A stretch of 64,000 nt of DNA from Lindgomyces ingoldianus (Eukaryota > Ascomycota > Dothideomycetes > Pleosporales > Lindgomycetaceae), in assembly GCF_010093535.1 (NCBI RefSeq), contig NW_022985164.1, positions 416,305-480,304 of the forward strand, written 5' to 3'. A program made the translations under genes and the position numbers. The notes below the pieces were generated by a model. That model was not told the DNA's origin, searched no databases, and saw only the letters and a list, made by a program, of their open reading frames with translations. Positions 33,571-44,236 of this stretch are shown here, piece after piece (the first letter of the stretch is position 1; every line of letters starts with the position of its first letter).

Positions 33571-34373
33571 TTTCGTGATATTGGTGACCAAAAAAAAAAC
33601 GTTGAAAACAGATGTAGAAGCGGGAGAAGATGAGGATTGAAAATGACTTGGGCCTTGCCTATATACTTCCTAACATGCGTCTGGCTATCTCTGTTGATAT
33701 ATCATGAAAGTCAAAAGCAATTCAATGGATCTCAAACAATGGATCTGCGATAGGTTGAATGGACAAGCGATTTGGCTACGATCGGCGAGACATGGCCCGG
33801 ATACCCTCCAAGGCTCTCTAGTTTGTTCATTGTGCATGGAACGGCGGTCGAAAGCGGGGATCAAAGGAGGCAACGGCAGCTCGGCAGTCAATTTCCAGGA
33901 GCTCCAACCGGACACGCGTAAGATCATGGTTTTGGATGGGGTGGTTGGAAGCGGAGGAAGTTTGGGTTCGGCAGAGTTGCTACTCTCGCCACACTTGCTG
34001 TTTTCGGAACGTCGGCAGAGATGCACCAGGGTCCCTGAACTTATCTTCGGGAGACAAACAAAGTCCTGTGAAAAGTCGACGTAGCGGATCGGTGCTTCAA
34101 CCGAGAGGAGGGTGTTCATTGACACTAGCGAATTGCTTGAACCCCCCATTCTTATCATATTCTTTTTTAGTAAACGAAGTAAAACGCACATGCGTTCATG
34201 TATTCCAAGGTGTACAGTCAAGAGAGGGGACCATTGTATATTTATACTTGCTCTATCTGTAAATACATGTACATATCGAGGAAATGGGTATGCTGAAGGA
34301 TTACGCTAAAATCCTGGCTTTTGCGAGGTAGATCAGAAACCCACAACCGTCGAATGTAAAGAGTCGTGATGGT
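33571..34373. other. intergenic: promoter of the monooxygenase gene
   Basis: Starts with a 10-base A-tract (minus strand T) next to the ATG. TATATAC lies near 33659-33665. Open frames on both strands (33704-34084 +, 33685-34221 -) carry no recognised domain. Confidence 0.45.
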
Positions 34374-36301
34374 TCAAGGCTCAATGTGTTCAATGTGTGT
34401 GGTATGTGTCTTCGATGCATCAACATCCTTGCCCATTTCCGCGGCCTCTATACGCATCTGCTCTGCCTCAATTGCCTCCGCCGGTCGAGATCGCTGTTTG
34501 GCAACTCTATCTCCAATTGGAATGATAGTCCTGTGTGGGGAGTCTTTATCGAAGTAGGCATCGAGGTCCTCGAGGGTACGATTGCTGGGAAGCATAAGTA
34601 GACGGTCGTGAGGCTATGGAGGCCCTATACGCACCTAGTTTCTGGGTAGAGGAAGTAGACCACAAAAATGAAAATGAGATTAAAGCATGCGAAGACTATA
34701 CCATTTAGTTAGGAAGTCTCAGCGGCAGAGTCGCGTGTACTTACTGATGTAAAAGCGGTATCCTATGTCCCTAATACCCACTGGCGTGAATTGTGTACAT
34801 ACGAACCCAAAAAGCCAGTTGGTTGCGGTCGCCGCAGCGGCTCCTCTCGTTCTCATTGCCAAAGAATTCACTTCTGCCTGGTATACCCAAGGCACCATTC
34901 CCCATGTACATCCAAACGCCGCATAGTAGAAAAAGAGAAAAGTAATTGCAACAGCTCCCCATTCAAAGGGGGCGGTCGATAGCAAAGCAACTGCAATGGC
35001 AACCATAACATACGCAAGAAATTGCAGTGCAGCACCATACATCATGAGCGAACGACGACCAAAGCGTTCAATCATCCAGAAGCACAGGGCTGATGAAATG
35101 GCGTATGAGGTCGCATTACAGCCTGTCAGGATACGAGCCATGAGCTCACTCATGCCGATGTTGTTCTCCAAAATGACCGGGAACTGCACGTGGACTTAGT
35201 ATTCTTCGCACGTTTTTAGCGAAGCAACTCACGTAGTAATTCAAAGCGTTGATTCCACCAAATTGTTGCATAAATTGTGTGCCACAACCCAAGAGGAGCC
35301 TCTTAAGATGGCCGGATCTATCCCTCTGAAGGAGAACCTGCTTGAACGATATGTGCGAGCGACGTTCGATTTCAATAGCGCCAGAGATAGACATAAGCTC
35401 CTTGGTAACAATAGGATCGTCATGAGCGAGAGCCTTTCCCAGATAACGCCGGAGGGCTTCATGCGCCTCGTCAGTTCGGTCATGCATAAGAAGCCATCGA
35501 GGAGATTCCGGAAGGAGAGGTAGAAGGCTGACGAGGACAAAACAGGGAACCAGCTGCTCGAGTCCGTCAGCTGAGATCTCATATAGGGCCAATTACTCAC
35601 TTGTATAGCCAAAGGGAGCCTCCACTGAACCCCACTCCCACTGAATGAACAGCCAAGAGTGAGCCAACTGCCGATCATATAGAATATGACATTATGAAGC
35701 ACGACAATGACCGAAAGTTTCCCTCTCCTTGCTCCTCGGCAGGACTCTGCTTGGTAAATACCGCACGTAGAGCTAGTCATTCCTAGCAACTATTAGAGAG
35801 GTATGCTTCATGAAAATGAACCTCAACACTTGCCATTTCCAAACCCGTTGATTACACGGCCAACAATAAGCATCGGGAAGGTTGCAGCTGCGAACTGAAG
35901 AACAGCTCCAATTGCACTCACGGCAGCTCCACAGCGAAGTGTGTTCTTCCGTCCCAAACGATCACCAAAGACAGCTGCCAGAAGGCATCCGACGAGGTTT
36001 CCAAGAGAGAAGCAGCTCGCTGTGATTCCTTGGATATCTGCATCCTTGGTTTGCGGGAAAGTATTGATGAAGTCAGAGCTGATCAAGATACCGCTAATGA
36101 CACCCTTCCTATCCTTCAGTAAAAAACTCTCGGTGAGGGAGATACTTGCTGGTTCTAATACCTGATCATAACCGTACCAAGCCTACGAAGGTGGTTAGCA
36201 CTAACGGTTCAAAGGGAGAATCGGTCACTCACCTGCGCAGCAGAGTTTGCGGCGGTCAAAGTGACCTCCAAAGCGTAACCATCAAGTTTGCCGAGAACCA
36301 T
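34374..36301 (-). CDS. MFS sugar-porter family transporter, 8 exons
   Basis: Exons 36233-36301, 36162-36182, 35834-36104, 35601-35782, 35233-35553, 34745-35183, 34635-34695 and 34374-34584 give 524 aa. Seven introns of 47-57 nt all keep the frame; one (35783-35833) is GC-AG. Sugar-porter marks: GYDQGVISGIL in helix 1, GDRLGRKNTL (loop 2-3), RVINGFGNGM, PESPRWLL (after helix 6), QQFGGINALNYY (helix 7, sugar-binding QxxGxNxxxYY), ERFGRRSLM, WVYQAEVNSLAMRTRG and PETSNRTLEDLDAYF at the end. Twelve helices and the plasma membrane are expected, with proton symport of a hexose, pentose or disaccharide; the sugar cannot be named. It is divergent from the Zn2Cys6 factor. Confidence 0.94.
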
Positions 36302-37030
36302 ATTAGCAATAGGTGGGCGTTCTCCTTCCAACTGAAGATACGGCTGAGGCGGTCCATTGGATGCGGGACCCTCGTAACTATTTATGCATTTGGTGAGGAT
36401 TGAGATGCTTGCCCGCCAAGACCAGGACGGGGGCAAGACAGGAAACCGCATGGCAATTAACGAGGGTTCCACCTAGCTGGATATGGGGTGCCTTTGAGCC
36501 CACCATGCTGTATCTGGGGTAGCCGAAAGTGGACACCGGCAGAGCATGGGGCCCCAGGTTCAAAAAAGGCGGAGCTGAGTGACGCCGGAATGTCGGATTC
36601 GTGAGAGGAGTGCGGAAATAACGCTCGTAAGTCACTAGTAGGATAGCTAGAGGGGTGTTGAGGTTGAGGTTATGAGGTGGTGGGTGAAGTCGGCCCGCTC
36701 GGGGGTACATGGCCCGTGTGGGGTTCCCTACGGCGGACTAATCAAGTAAGTCCTGGAGAAGCCACAGACGATCACACTTCGCTACATCTCACCAAAGCAC
36801 TCCTATCACGAGACGAACACGGCAAAAGCGTTCCACCTGGGCCCGAGCTCCGGTATACTATTACTCATAAAAGCACGACTTCCGTCGCGCGTTCGGCCCA
36901 TGTCCGACCGCACCTTAGACAGATCTTGCTGCAACATCAAAGCTAATAGTTGAAGTGACAGAAACCTCTAAATTGGGCAGACTCGGGCCATGTTAGTACC
37001 CACCCCCCAGGGTAGCAAATTTAAGGCAAG
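36302..37030. promoter_or_regulatory. divergent interval between sugar-porter and Zn2Cys6 genes
   Basis: 729 bp between the two ATGs, no supported gene. It contains GC-rich stretches and CGG/CCG triplets (for example CGGCCCGCTCGG near 36690 and CTCCGG near 36848) of the type Zn2Cys6 dimers bind, but no exact inverted CGG(Nx)CCG site can be claimed as functional. Confidence 0.4.
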
Positions 37031-39319
37031 ATGAATGAAGATGCTTCGGAAATGCGTCGATTAAGCAAGACTGTGTAAGTCCTGGAAATTTTTGACATGC
37101 TTCGTTGTACTGATGCCCACATCTTGAAGGTGCTTTTTATGTCGTCAGCGCAAGATAAGATGTAATCGCCGACTTCCAAAGTGCGAAAGCTGTTCAAGAA
37201 CAGGGGTGGAATGTCAATACAGTAAGAGTTCAGATCGAGCTGCCTCGGGTCAACATCACGTGACTGACTCCTCTGACTGATTTACAGTTGAGATCAAAAA
37301 CAAACCGGGACTAAGAGCAGGCTACGTTTCCGAGCTTGAAGAGCGGCTAAGTTCGTCCGATATCTGATGCGGCGTCTCCATGTGTGCTAACATTTCATGT
37401 AGCGAGGTTGGAGCAGGAGGTTCGGGCGTTAAAGGCAGACCAAGGTAGTACGCAGGGAGCTCGTATAAGATAGACGAGGCTGATATATTGTAGGAACGGC
37501 CCCAGCGTTGGAAGTGTCCAGCGTGTCGAACTCTTCTGAGCCATCTCTACGGGATGCTCCGGATACTGTTGCGCATGTCAGTCCGCGAAGCTTTCGATGT
37601 TCGCCCTCAGATTTCGATCCCTTATCTGCGAATATTCTCAACGAACTTTGCGGGGCCTGGTTTGAGAAATATCATCCGTGGTTTCCAATTTTGCACCAAC
37701 CTTCGCTTCTGGAGGTTCTCCAGACATCCCCAATTCTTGGAAGCACAGTCCATTACATTGTGTTCAAAGCAATCGCTGCTGTCACTATTCCTCACTCCTA
37801 TCACTCGGATTCCTTGACGAATGAGCAACGGCGGCAATGTTCCGATGATCTTAGAAGCCAAGTACTCATGGAAGCAATCAGTCAGCTGTCTTTACAGTCG
37901 CTCCAAGCAGTCTTAATTCTGACAATTCGAGACTACGGCGCTGGTCGAATAAGCGAGTTCTGGAATCTAGTTGCTCTTGCCAAACGGTAAGCTTACTAAA
38001 TTAGTCCCCAGTGATAGCTTGTTGTTGGTCACTAGCTCTCAACTAATGTTGTGAAGGATGGGAACACAATTAGGTCTGCGAGACTTAGTAGCCCACCAAT
38101 ATAACAATTTCAATAAAGCTTCGCCAATACCACCTCGCATGCTCCCATTACCCGTTTCACTTGTCAATAAAGAAGAACGGATTCGAGCATACTGGATGAC
38201 CGAAGGTACGTCATCCTACTCTTGAATGCTTTGGCTCACTGAATTGCGCAGTTTTAGATGGATCGTCCACTGTTGGGGCAGCTTGGAACCTCAGCATCTC
38301 TAGACCCGAGAATACTGGGCTAATGCCGTGTAGTGATACCATTTGGGCGTTCCCGGAGGCTGTCATTAGCGCCTGGTCCTTCGGGGACTTTGAAATGTCT
38401 TCGGCTTATTCCTTGTATGTCATGTTAGTTACAAACGAACTGTGGCATGTCCACCGGTTTCTGCAGCAGTCTTTCGATACACAATCAGCCACGGAGCGAG
38501 TCAGATGGCAGAATGAGTGCAAGGTGGTGGATGACCGGCTCATCTTATGGCGTGCGAAGTTTGCCACTGCGTCGGGACGGATGAGTACTGAGAATGGAAA
38601 CTCGTACGACCCAAATATCACATTGACGCAGTGCACGTTGGATTTGTATGTTTTGTAGCCCACTTGACAAGACTATCGGCTGACTTGGTCGTAGAGCGGT
38701 TATCTCGCTGTATCAAAGATTAGCTTTACCGCCTGCTGGATTGGAGCAAGCGCAAGGTCCTTGGTACCATGCAATTCAACGGTGCTTAGATGCATGCGAC
38801 AGCATCACAACCAATCTGCGGGGAATGAAGGACATCAACCTCGAAAACATCAGTCCGTTCATCATCTCGTGCATTTTTGTTGCATCAAGGTTCTTTCTAG
38901 GTAAGATCATACCGACTTCGTCACCGGAATGCTTCTCATTCTGTCTAGTCCATGCGAAGCTTCTCAATGTTGAGATACCACGGAACCTGGACTTGCTCGT
39001 GTACAGCCTGAAAACATGCGGCCTTCGATGGTCGCTTGCCCGCCGCCTCGAGAAAGTGATTCGGACAGCTACTGCAGATCATAAGCTTCCATCATCGATG
39101 TCATCACTTCCGGTACAGTTTTATGACCTCCAATACTCGTATCTGGACATTGACGAGGCTCTTCGTGTCTGGGCCGAAGGGTTAGAACCATGGATGCATC
39201 TTGCAGGACTCGGACACCCCGCTTTGGACCAAACATCGATTTTGATGCCGAGTGTCAATCTTGGTAACATGGAGGACACAACGTTCATGCCCGCCCCACC
39301 CCAGATCAACCAGGCGTGA
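37031..39319 (+). CDS. Zn2Cys6 transcription factor with fungal_trans domain, 9 exons
   Basis: Exons 37031-37074, 37130-37221, 37288-37350, 37403-37444, 37494-37986, 38057-38205, 38252-38645, 38695-38900 and 38949-39319 give 617 aa. All introns are GT-AG, 46-70 nt. The zinc cluster lies at residues 16-43: C-x2-C-x6-C-x6-C-x2-C-x6-C (CFLCRQRKIRC, then CESCSRTGVEC). A linker KPGLRAGYVSELEERL and a short coiled coil (RLEQEVRALKAD) follow, the usual dimer element. The middle homology region holds FEKYHPWFPILHQPSLLE, the signature of the fungal_trans domain, and RISEFWNLVALAKRMGTQLGL. The protein would be nuclear and bind CGG-type sites. The neighbouring divergent transporter is a natural candidate target. 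Confidence 0.93.
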
Positions 39320-39814
39320 GCAGACGAACCCTGCATTCACGCGTAGAACTTTAGGAGCATATCCATCTGAGGAGACAGTTAATTTATAGTAAGGGAAGTC
39401 ATTAGAAGTTTACAGCGAAAGGAATGGTGCGAGAGGGAGCATATTGACCCTATTTGAGGGATCAGAGGCCTGAGGTGGTTCAAGTGGGTTTGAATGGAAC
39501 CTAGGATGGCTATCGCTGACTCTTCAGCAATATGTTGCACGACGTTAGGTTATTTCATGCGTTAACGGAAGTAACACATAGCGTGCGATAGGAGAGATAT
39601 TTTAAACAACCTAATTTGGCTGTTGATGTTAGTTCTTCCTTCACGGCATTTGGAACTGCCTGATTAGGATAGGCTGCTACCGCCGCCTAGACAAGGCAAC
39701 GATAACGGTATATTATCGCGACAAATAATTGTTATTGTTAATAAATAATTGCAATTATTATAATAAAACAGATTTTACTACACTAGTATTAGAATTTTAT
39801 TTATAATTAGCCTC
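39320..39814. other. 3' flank of the transcription factor and left edge of the AT-rich block
   Basis: Normal composition to about 39715 (a palindromic CGATAACGGTATATTATCG near 39699), then abruptly AT-rich. No gene seen. Confidence 0.6.
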
Positions 39815-40639
39815 TATTAGTATAACGTACACTATAGGCAAGTTGCTTGCACACCTAAGTTACTTACTTTTACTAAGACTACACTAAACTACTTTTTCTA
39901 CATTAATGCATCTCTAATAACACTAACGTACACTACAGGCAAGTTGCTTACACACTTAAGTTACTTACTTTTACTAAGACTCTACTAAACTACTTTTTTT
40001 ACACTAATGCATTCCTAACAACACTACTTAAACGCACTAAAAGAATATTAGATATAGCTTATACTTTAGGCTTTTAAATAAAATAAAACACTCTTAAAGT
40101 AACATGCTATAGCTATATATAAAGTCTTTTAAAAAATAATAAATAACTAATATACTAAATAACTTTTATAAGCTAATTTTATAGCTAACTTATAAAAGCT
40201 AGATAATAATAAAAAGTAAGTAATTATTAAGCACATACTTAAGCTAAATGTAATAAGGTAGGCGCTCTGCCTGCTAAGCTAATACTATACAACTTTCCCT
40301 ACTATACTAAAAGGTACGCACGAGAATACTTAAGCTAAGCATTCTTGCATAGTATAATATATATATATATATATAGATAGATAATGCTAGGGCTAGCACT
40401 AGCACTAGCGGTTTTCTCTAGTCTAGCCTAAACCTCTATAAGCAAGAGAAGGGCACATGGTTGACTGTGCCTACCTTGTTACACTAAATATGTAAGGATT
40501 TTCCTTTTAGCTAGCAGCTATAGCTAATATAGCTAATCCTTTATATGCTAAGCATAGTTTAGGTTATGTTAGCATAAACTAGCTTAGTGTGTTTATTAAA
40601 TGTTATTTAAAGCTTAAAGTAAAGTTAATTATAAGTATA
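39815..40639. repeat. dispersed AT-rich repeat R1, copy 1 (contains a solo LTR)
   Basis: The same sequence recurs at about 42650-43055 and, after the gypsy insertion, from 50729 to about 50830. Shared stretches include TTACTTACTTTTACTAAGAC, ACTAATGCATT and GTAAGTAATTATTAAG. Copy 1 also has an internal tandem duplication of about 101 bp (39825-39925 and from 39926 on) absent from copy 2. R1 carries no readable coding sequence. It may be an older transposon ruined by RIP, or a part of one. Confidence 0.7.
40249..40483 (-). mobile_element. solo LTR of the miniature LTR element (inverted orientation)
   Basis: 235 bp, begins TGTAATAAGGTAGG and ends CCTACCTTGTTACA, flanked by the exact 5-bp duplication CTAAA (40244-40248, 40484-40488). 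It is the reverse complement of the LTRs at 40645 and 41014. R1 copy 2 shows the empty site at the same position (CTTAAGCTATATATGCAAG). Confidence 0.85.
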
Positions 40640-40644
40640 ACTAT

Positions 40645-41225
40645 TGTAACAAGGTAGGCACAGTCAACCACGTGGCCTTCTCTCGCTTATAGAGGTTTAG
40701 GCTAGACTAGAGAAAACCGCTAGTGCTAGTGCTAGCCCTAGCATTATCTATATATATATTATACTATGCGAGAATACTTAGCTTAAGTATTCTTGTGCGT
40801 ACCTTTTAGTACAGTAGGGAAAGTTGTATAGTATTAGCTTAGCAGGCGGAGCACCTACCTTATTACATAATACTTAAGCTACCTAAAGGTTAAGAGTTTA
40901 AGTCCTAGTAATTACTCTAGCTTAGATTATAGCAGAGGCTATAATTAGAGTAGAGTAGATATATATCCTTAGCCTTATGTCTTAGAGACTAAGATAATAA
41001 AGGGAGAGGGTAGTGTAACAGTTAACCACGTGGCCTTCTCTCGCTTATAGAGGTTTAGGCTAGACTAGAGAAAACCGCTAGTACTAGTGATAGCCCTAGC
41101 ATTATCTATATATATATTATACTATGTAAGAATACTTAGCTTAAGTATTCTTATGCGTACCTTTTAGTACAGTAGAGAAAGTTGTATAGTATCGGCTTAG
41201 CAGGCGGGGCGCCTACTTTATTACA
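40645..41225 (+). mobile_element. complete TRIM-type miniature LTR retrotransposon, 581 bp
   Basis: LTRs at 40645-40867 (223 bp) and 41014-41225 (212 bp) flank only 146 bp of internal DNA. Both start TGTAAC and end TTACA. The target duplication ACTAT is exact (40640-40644, 41226-41230). A purine tract AAAGGGAGAGGG lies directly before the second LTR, as a polypurine tract should, which sets the plus orientation. The internal part has no coding capacity. It includes GAGTTTAAGTCC, which resembles a tRNA T-arm/box B, possibly connected with priming, but that is uncertain. It depends on an autonomous element for movement. Confidence 0.85.
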
Positions 41226-41230
41226 ACTAT

Positions 41231-41543
41231 AAAAAAACCTTTTTATAAAAAATATTAAAGTAATTTAAAGCTAGTTTTGTAACAATTCGCATGAACCGTC
41301 CCATCTTAGGTTGCCCGACGAGCTGATATCCGAAGCGTTCTTGTATCTGCTCCGACTCTGCCCTAGCCTCTGCTGTACCTCTATTCCCCTAAGTATTTAG
41401 TCGCACCTCTCCCCTGTAGCTAGATTAGTAGTTTTCTAATATCCTTTGTACAAGGCCTATAGGTGTTAATAGCATTCTCTAGTTTCTAAGTCTCTACACA
41501 CTTTTATATACTTCTAAGTAGATTTATACTGCATTTAGACCTA
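41231..41543. other. fragment of normal-GC repeat-like DNA
   Basis: AT-rich to about 41275, then a moderately GC-rich piece (from TGTAACAATTCGCATGAACC) that looks like the left part of another LTR, but no matching right end or target duplication was found. No gene seen. Confidence 0.35.
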
Positions 41544-41548
41544 TTATC

Positions 41549-42151
41549 TGTTACAATCCTTGCTCTTTTGAAATGGTAATTTCGAGAGCACTGCGGCCTA
41601 TAGTGGTTTTAGCGGGAAGGGGAAGGACTTAGCTAGATCGGGTGTACAGTCCGTCTGGCAGAGTGTAGGGAAATGCGTATGTAAGGAAGGCAGGTTGTGG
41701 TTTAACCTAGCGGCTGTATGGTGAGCTAGTAAACCTAATCCAGAAGGATAGGAAAGGAGGTATATATAGTGCAAGATATACAAGGCGGCAATGTCCTCTT
41801 TGTAAAGGTATTAATGCCTCTTAGTCTATTGTAGGTAAAGACTAAATAGTAATCATAGCCCTCTAACTATAATTGTGATCATGACTATATACATGGGGTT
41901 GCATGCAGTGCATGCCGTGCATGCTTGCATGCTCTTTGCCTGCATTACCTGCAGGGCCTGCAGGCCTGCAATGCTAGGGTCCCTATTAGACGATGCATTC
42001 TTCTATGCATCCATCTAAAAGCCGAAGCCATTCCTCATCCGGCTTGTCACGTGATCCGTTCAATGCGGTGTTAAGCATTGTCCATCCGACGTCGCTTGGG
42101 CTGTGGGGAACAGCTGATTGGAGAATTACGGTCTGCTCGTTGGCCGTAACA
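41549..42151. mobile_element. solo LTR, gypsy family related to the 43-50 kb element, not RIP-decayed
   Basis: 603 bp, begins TGTTACAATCCTTGCT and ends GGCCGTAACA, flanked by exact TTATC (41544-41548, 42152-42156). It shares termini and islands with the LTRs of the gypsy element at 43056 (GGTGTACAGTCC, TATATATAGTGCA, ACTATATACATG) but is clearly a different subfamily. It keeps a normal GC level, unlike everything around it, and contains four GCATGC palindromes near 41901-41935 and a CCTGCAGG-rich patch. Confidence 0.85.
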
Positions 42152-42333
42152 TTATCTTGCCTATGCTGTTATATTATATTAAAAAAGCTGCTTTTGCTAG
42201 TAACAGCTTTATTAATAATATTATATTAATTATTTTATTTAATTATATCTAAGTCTAAGATGTGTTTAATCTAGTTTAAGTTACACTACTTATATACTAT
42301 TATATTAAATTAATTTAGTTACTATAAATAAGA

Positions 42334-42510
42334 TGTCGCGTATATTAAGAGCCTGGACTGGGGCTCAGAGCCTGGGACGCAGCTCGGGATCTGGAGATAT
42401 TATGTTCCGAAGCTCGGTGTATATAAGGAGAGCCCTCAGCTCTCTTAGATAGGGGAGTCACTTCATCCGATCTTCTGAACAGCTACTGCCAGGCTATTTT
42501 ATCCTCCACA
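42334..42510 (+). mobile_element. solo LTR, 177 bp, second family
   Basis: Begins TGTCGCGTATATT and ends ATCCTCCACA. The target duplication TAAGA is exact (42329-42333, 42511-42515). A TATA box (TATATAAG, 42420-42427) followed by a GC-rich stretch suggests the promoter side and plus orientation. The short LTR and sequence style fit a Copia-type element, but no internal region is present to prove it. Confidence 0.8.
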
Positions 42511-42649
42511 TAAGATTTTAGAAACTTTTTATTAACTAAAGCTTTTAAGTTTAGACTTTTTTATTCTTTATAATTAAAATTACCTTTAAAAAAGGTTATA
42601 AAAAGTGTTCTAAAGTAGAAACATAAAGACTGCTAATAACTTATTAGAA

Positions 42650-43055
42650 TTAAAGATAACGTATAATACAGGTAAATTACTTACACACCTAAGCTACTTA
42701 CTTTTACTAAGACTCTACTAAACTACTTTTTCTACACTAATGCATTTCTAACAGCACTACTTTAATGTGCTAAAAGAATATTAAATATAGTTTACACTTT
42801 AGGCTTTTAAATAAGATATAACACTTTTAAAGCAACATGCTACAGCTATGTATAAAGTTTTTTAAAAAATAATAAATAACTAATGTACTAGACAACCTTT
42901 ATAAGCTAATTCTATAGCTAACTTATAAAAGCTAAATAATAATAAAAAGTAAGTAATTATTAAGTATATACTTAAGCTATATATGCAAGAATTCTCTTCT
43001 TAGCTAGTAGCTATAGCTAATATAGCTAATTCTTTACACGCTAAGCATAATCTAG
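42650..43055. repeat. R1 repeat copy 2, left part
   Basis: Homologous to 39926-40560 without the solo LTR. It is interrupted at TCTAG by the gypsy element and resumes at 50729 with TCTAGGCTATATTAGCATAA, matching copy 1 (TTTAGGTTATGTTAGCATAA). Confidence 0.75.
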
Positions 43056-43647
43056 TGTTACAATCCTTGCTTCGGGAAGCACTCGGGTCTGGTGATATTC
43101 CTAGGTGGGAAGTAGGACGGAAAGTAGGGGCCAATCCGGTAGGGTGTACAGTCCTACGTACAGGCTATTAGGCTAATAGAGGGAGAAGAGAATGACTAGA
43201 TTGTGGTTTGCCCTATGTGCAGCAGTAGGGAGGCTAGGGTTAAACAGTCCTGTTAGACAGGATTAGAGGTATATATAGTGCAGATATATAAATAGTATTG
43301 CAGCTCTTTAGAAAGCTAAATGCTACTTAGTCTATGTAAAAAATAAACTAAATGTTAAACACACCTTCTAAAGGTTGTTTAATATAGGAACTATATACAT
43401 GTGCAGGGGATGCTAAGGTAAGCTAGATAAGCTTACTAGAGCTTACTAAGTAGGGCTTGCTAAGCTCTTCTAGACTTATAGGATTTACATCCTATTCTTC
43501 TATTAAATAACGCATTTTTCTATAATCTTAAGTAGCTGCGTGACTTCTGCGTCCTCTGTTTAGTCTATAAGTAAGTTCCGCTCTAACTGTACTATATTAT
43601 AGAGCATCTTAGGTGGAGTTACGCTAGTCTAACTGTAGACTGTAACA
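43056..43647 (-). repeat. left (3') LTR of the gypsy element
   Basis: 592 bp. Compared with the right LTR it is less mutated over its outer (left) ~150 bp and more mutated at its inner (right) end. All differences noted are transitions. Confidence 0.9.
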
Positions 43648-43904
43648 CGCTGCCCCTTCTTCCTAGCAGCGCTCTTGCTGCTCTGCTTACACAACTGCGT
43701 TAGTAAGGGCTTATTTATAATGTTAGTGCCCTTCTGCTAAAAGGCATTTCTAATATCTATCTTTTTTATGCTAAATAGCTTGCTAGTCTTGTTTGTCTTA
43801 CTATCTTTATATTACTTATTATTTTAATCTTTTTTACTAGACAAAGATAAGGCCTTATAGCACTTACTAATTTTTAAAGTTGTCTTATGTGTTAACTTTA
43901 TCCT

Positions 43905-44236
43905 TAGACAAGTGTGTTAAATGTGTAAAAAAAAATAGTAAATGTAACACTTTTATTTCTAACGCTGCGTAAGATTGCTTAGAGAAAGAGAAAGAGTTAC
44001 TTCTTTATAAAGCAGTTACTGTAAAGGCTTAGAAATAAGACTTTAATAATAAAATGTTGTGTTAGGTCTAGAAGACTTTAAAGGCAAAGGCTAGGAAGTG
44101 TTCTAAACAGGACTGTATCTAAAAGTTGTTAGATTTGCTAGAGGCTTGTTATGTAAAGTATCTAGAGGGGGATCTATCTTTCTTAGACAAGATAGAAGCT
44201 TTTAAGGCTAAAGTAAAGGGCTATTTTTCTTTTTAA
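43905..44236 (+). pseudogene. RIP-decayed antisense Cys-rich/coiled-coil frame inside the gypsy element
   Basis: On the strand opposite to pol, between the 3' LTR and the integrase, one frame reads DKCVKCVKKNSKCNTF, then DCLEKEKELLLYKAV, KTLKAKARKCSKQDC and LDLLEACYVKYLEGDLSFLD, with stops only of the TAA/TAG kind expected from mutated CAA/CAG/TGG codons. Cys pairs at the start and a charged heptad-like part follow the style of a small zinc-binding coiled-coil protein. The start codon is not identified. Comparable DNA lies at the same place in the second gypsy element. Confidence 0.45.

Noticed and set aside
33685..34221. 178-aa minus-strand frame between monooxygenase and sugar porter
   Set aside because: No domain, no splice support, and an equally long frame on the other strand. 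Treated as promoter DNA.
40890..40935. GAGTTTAAGTCC in the TRIM interior as a possible tRNA gene
   Set aside because: Box-B-like only: no box A at the right distance and no cloverleaf pairing can be drawn.
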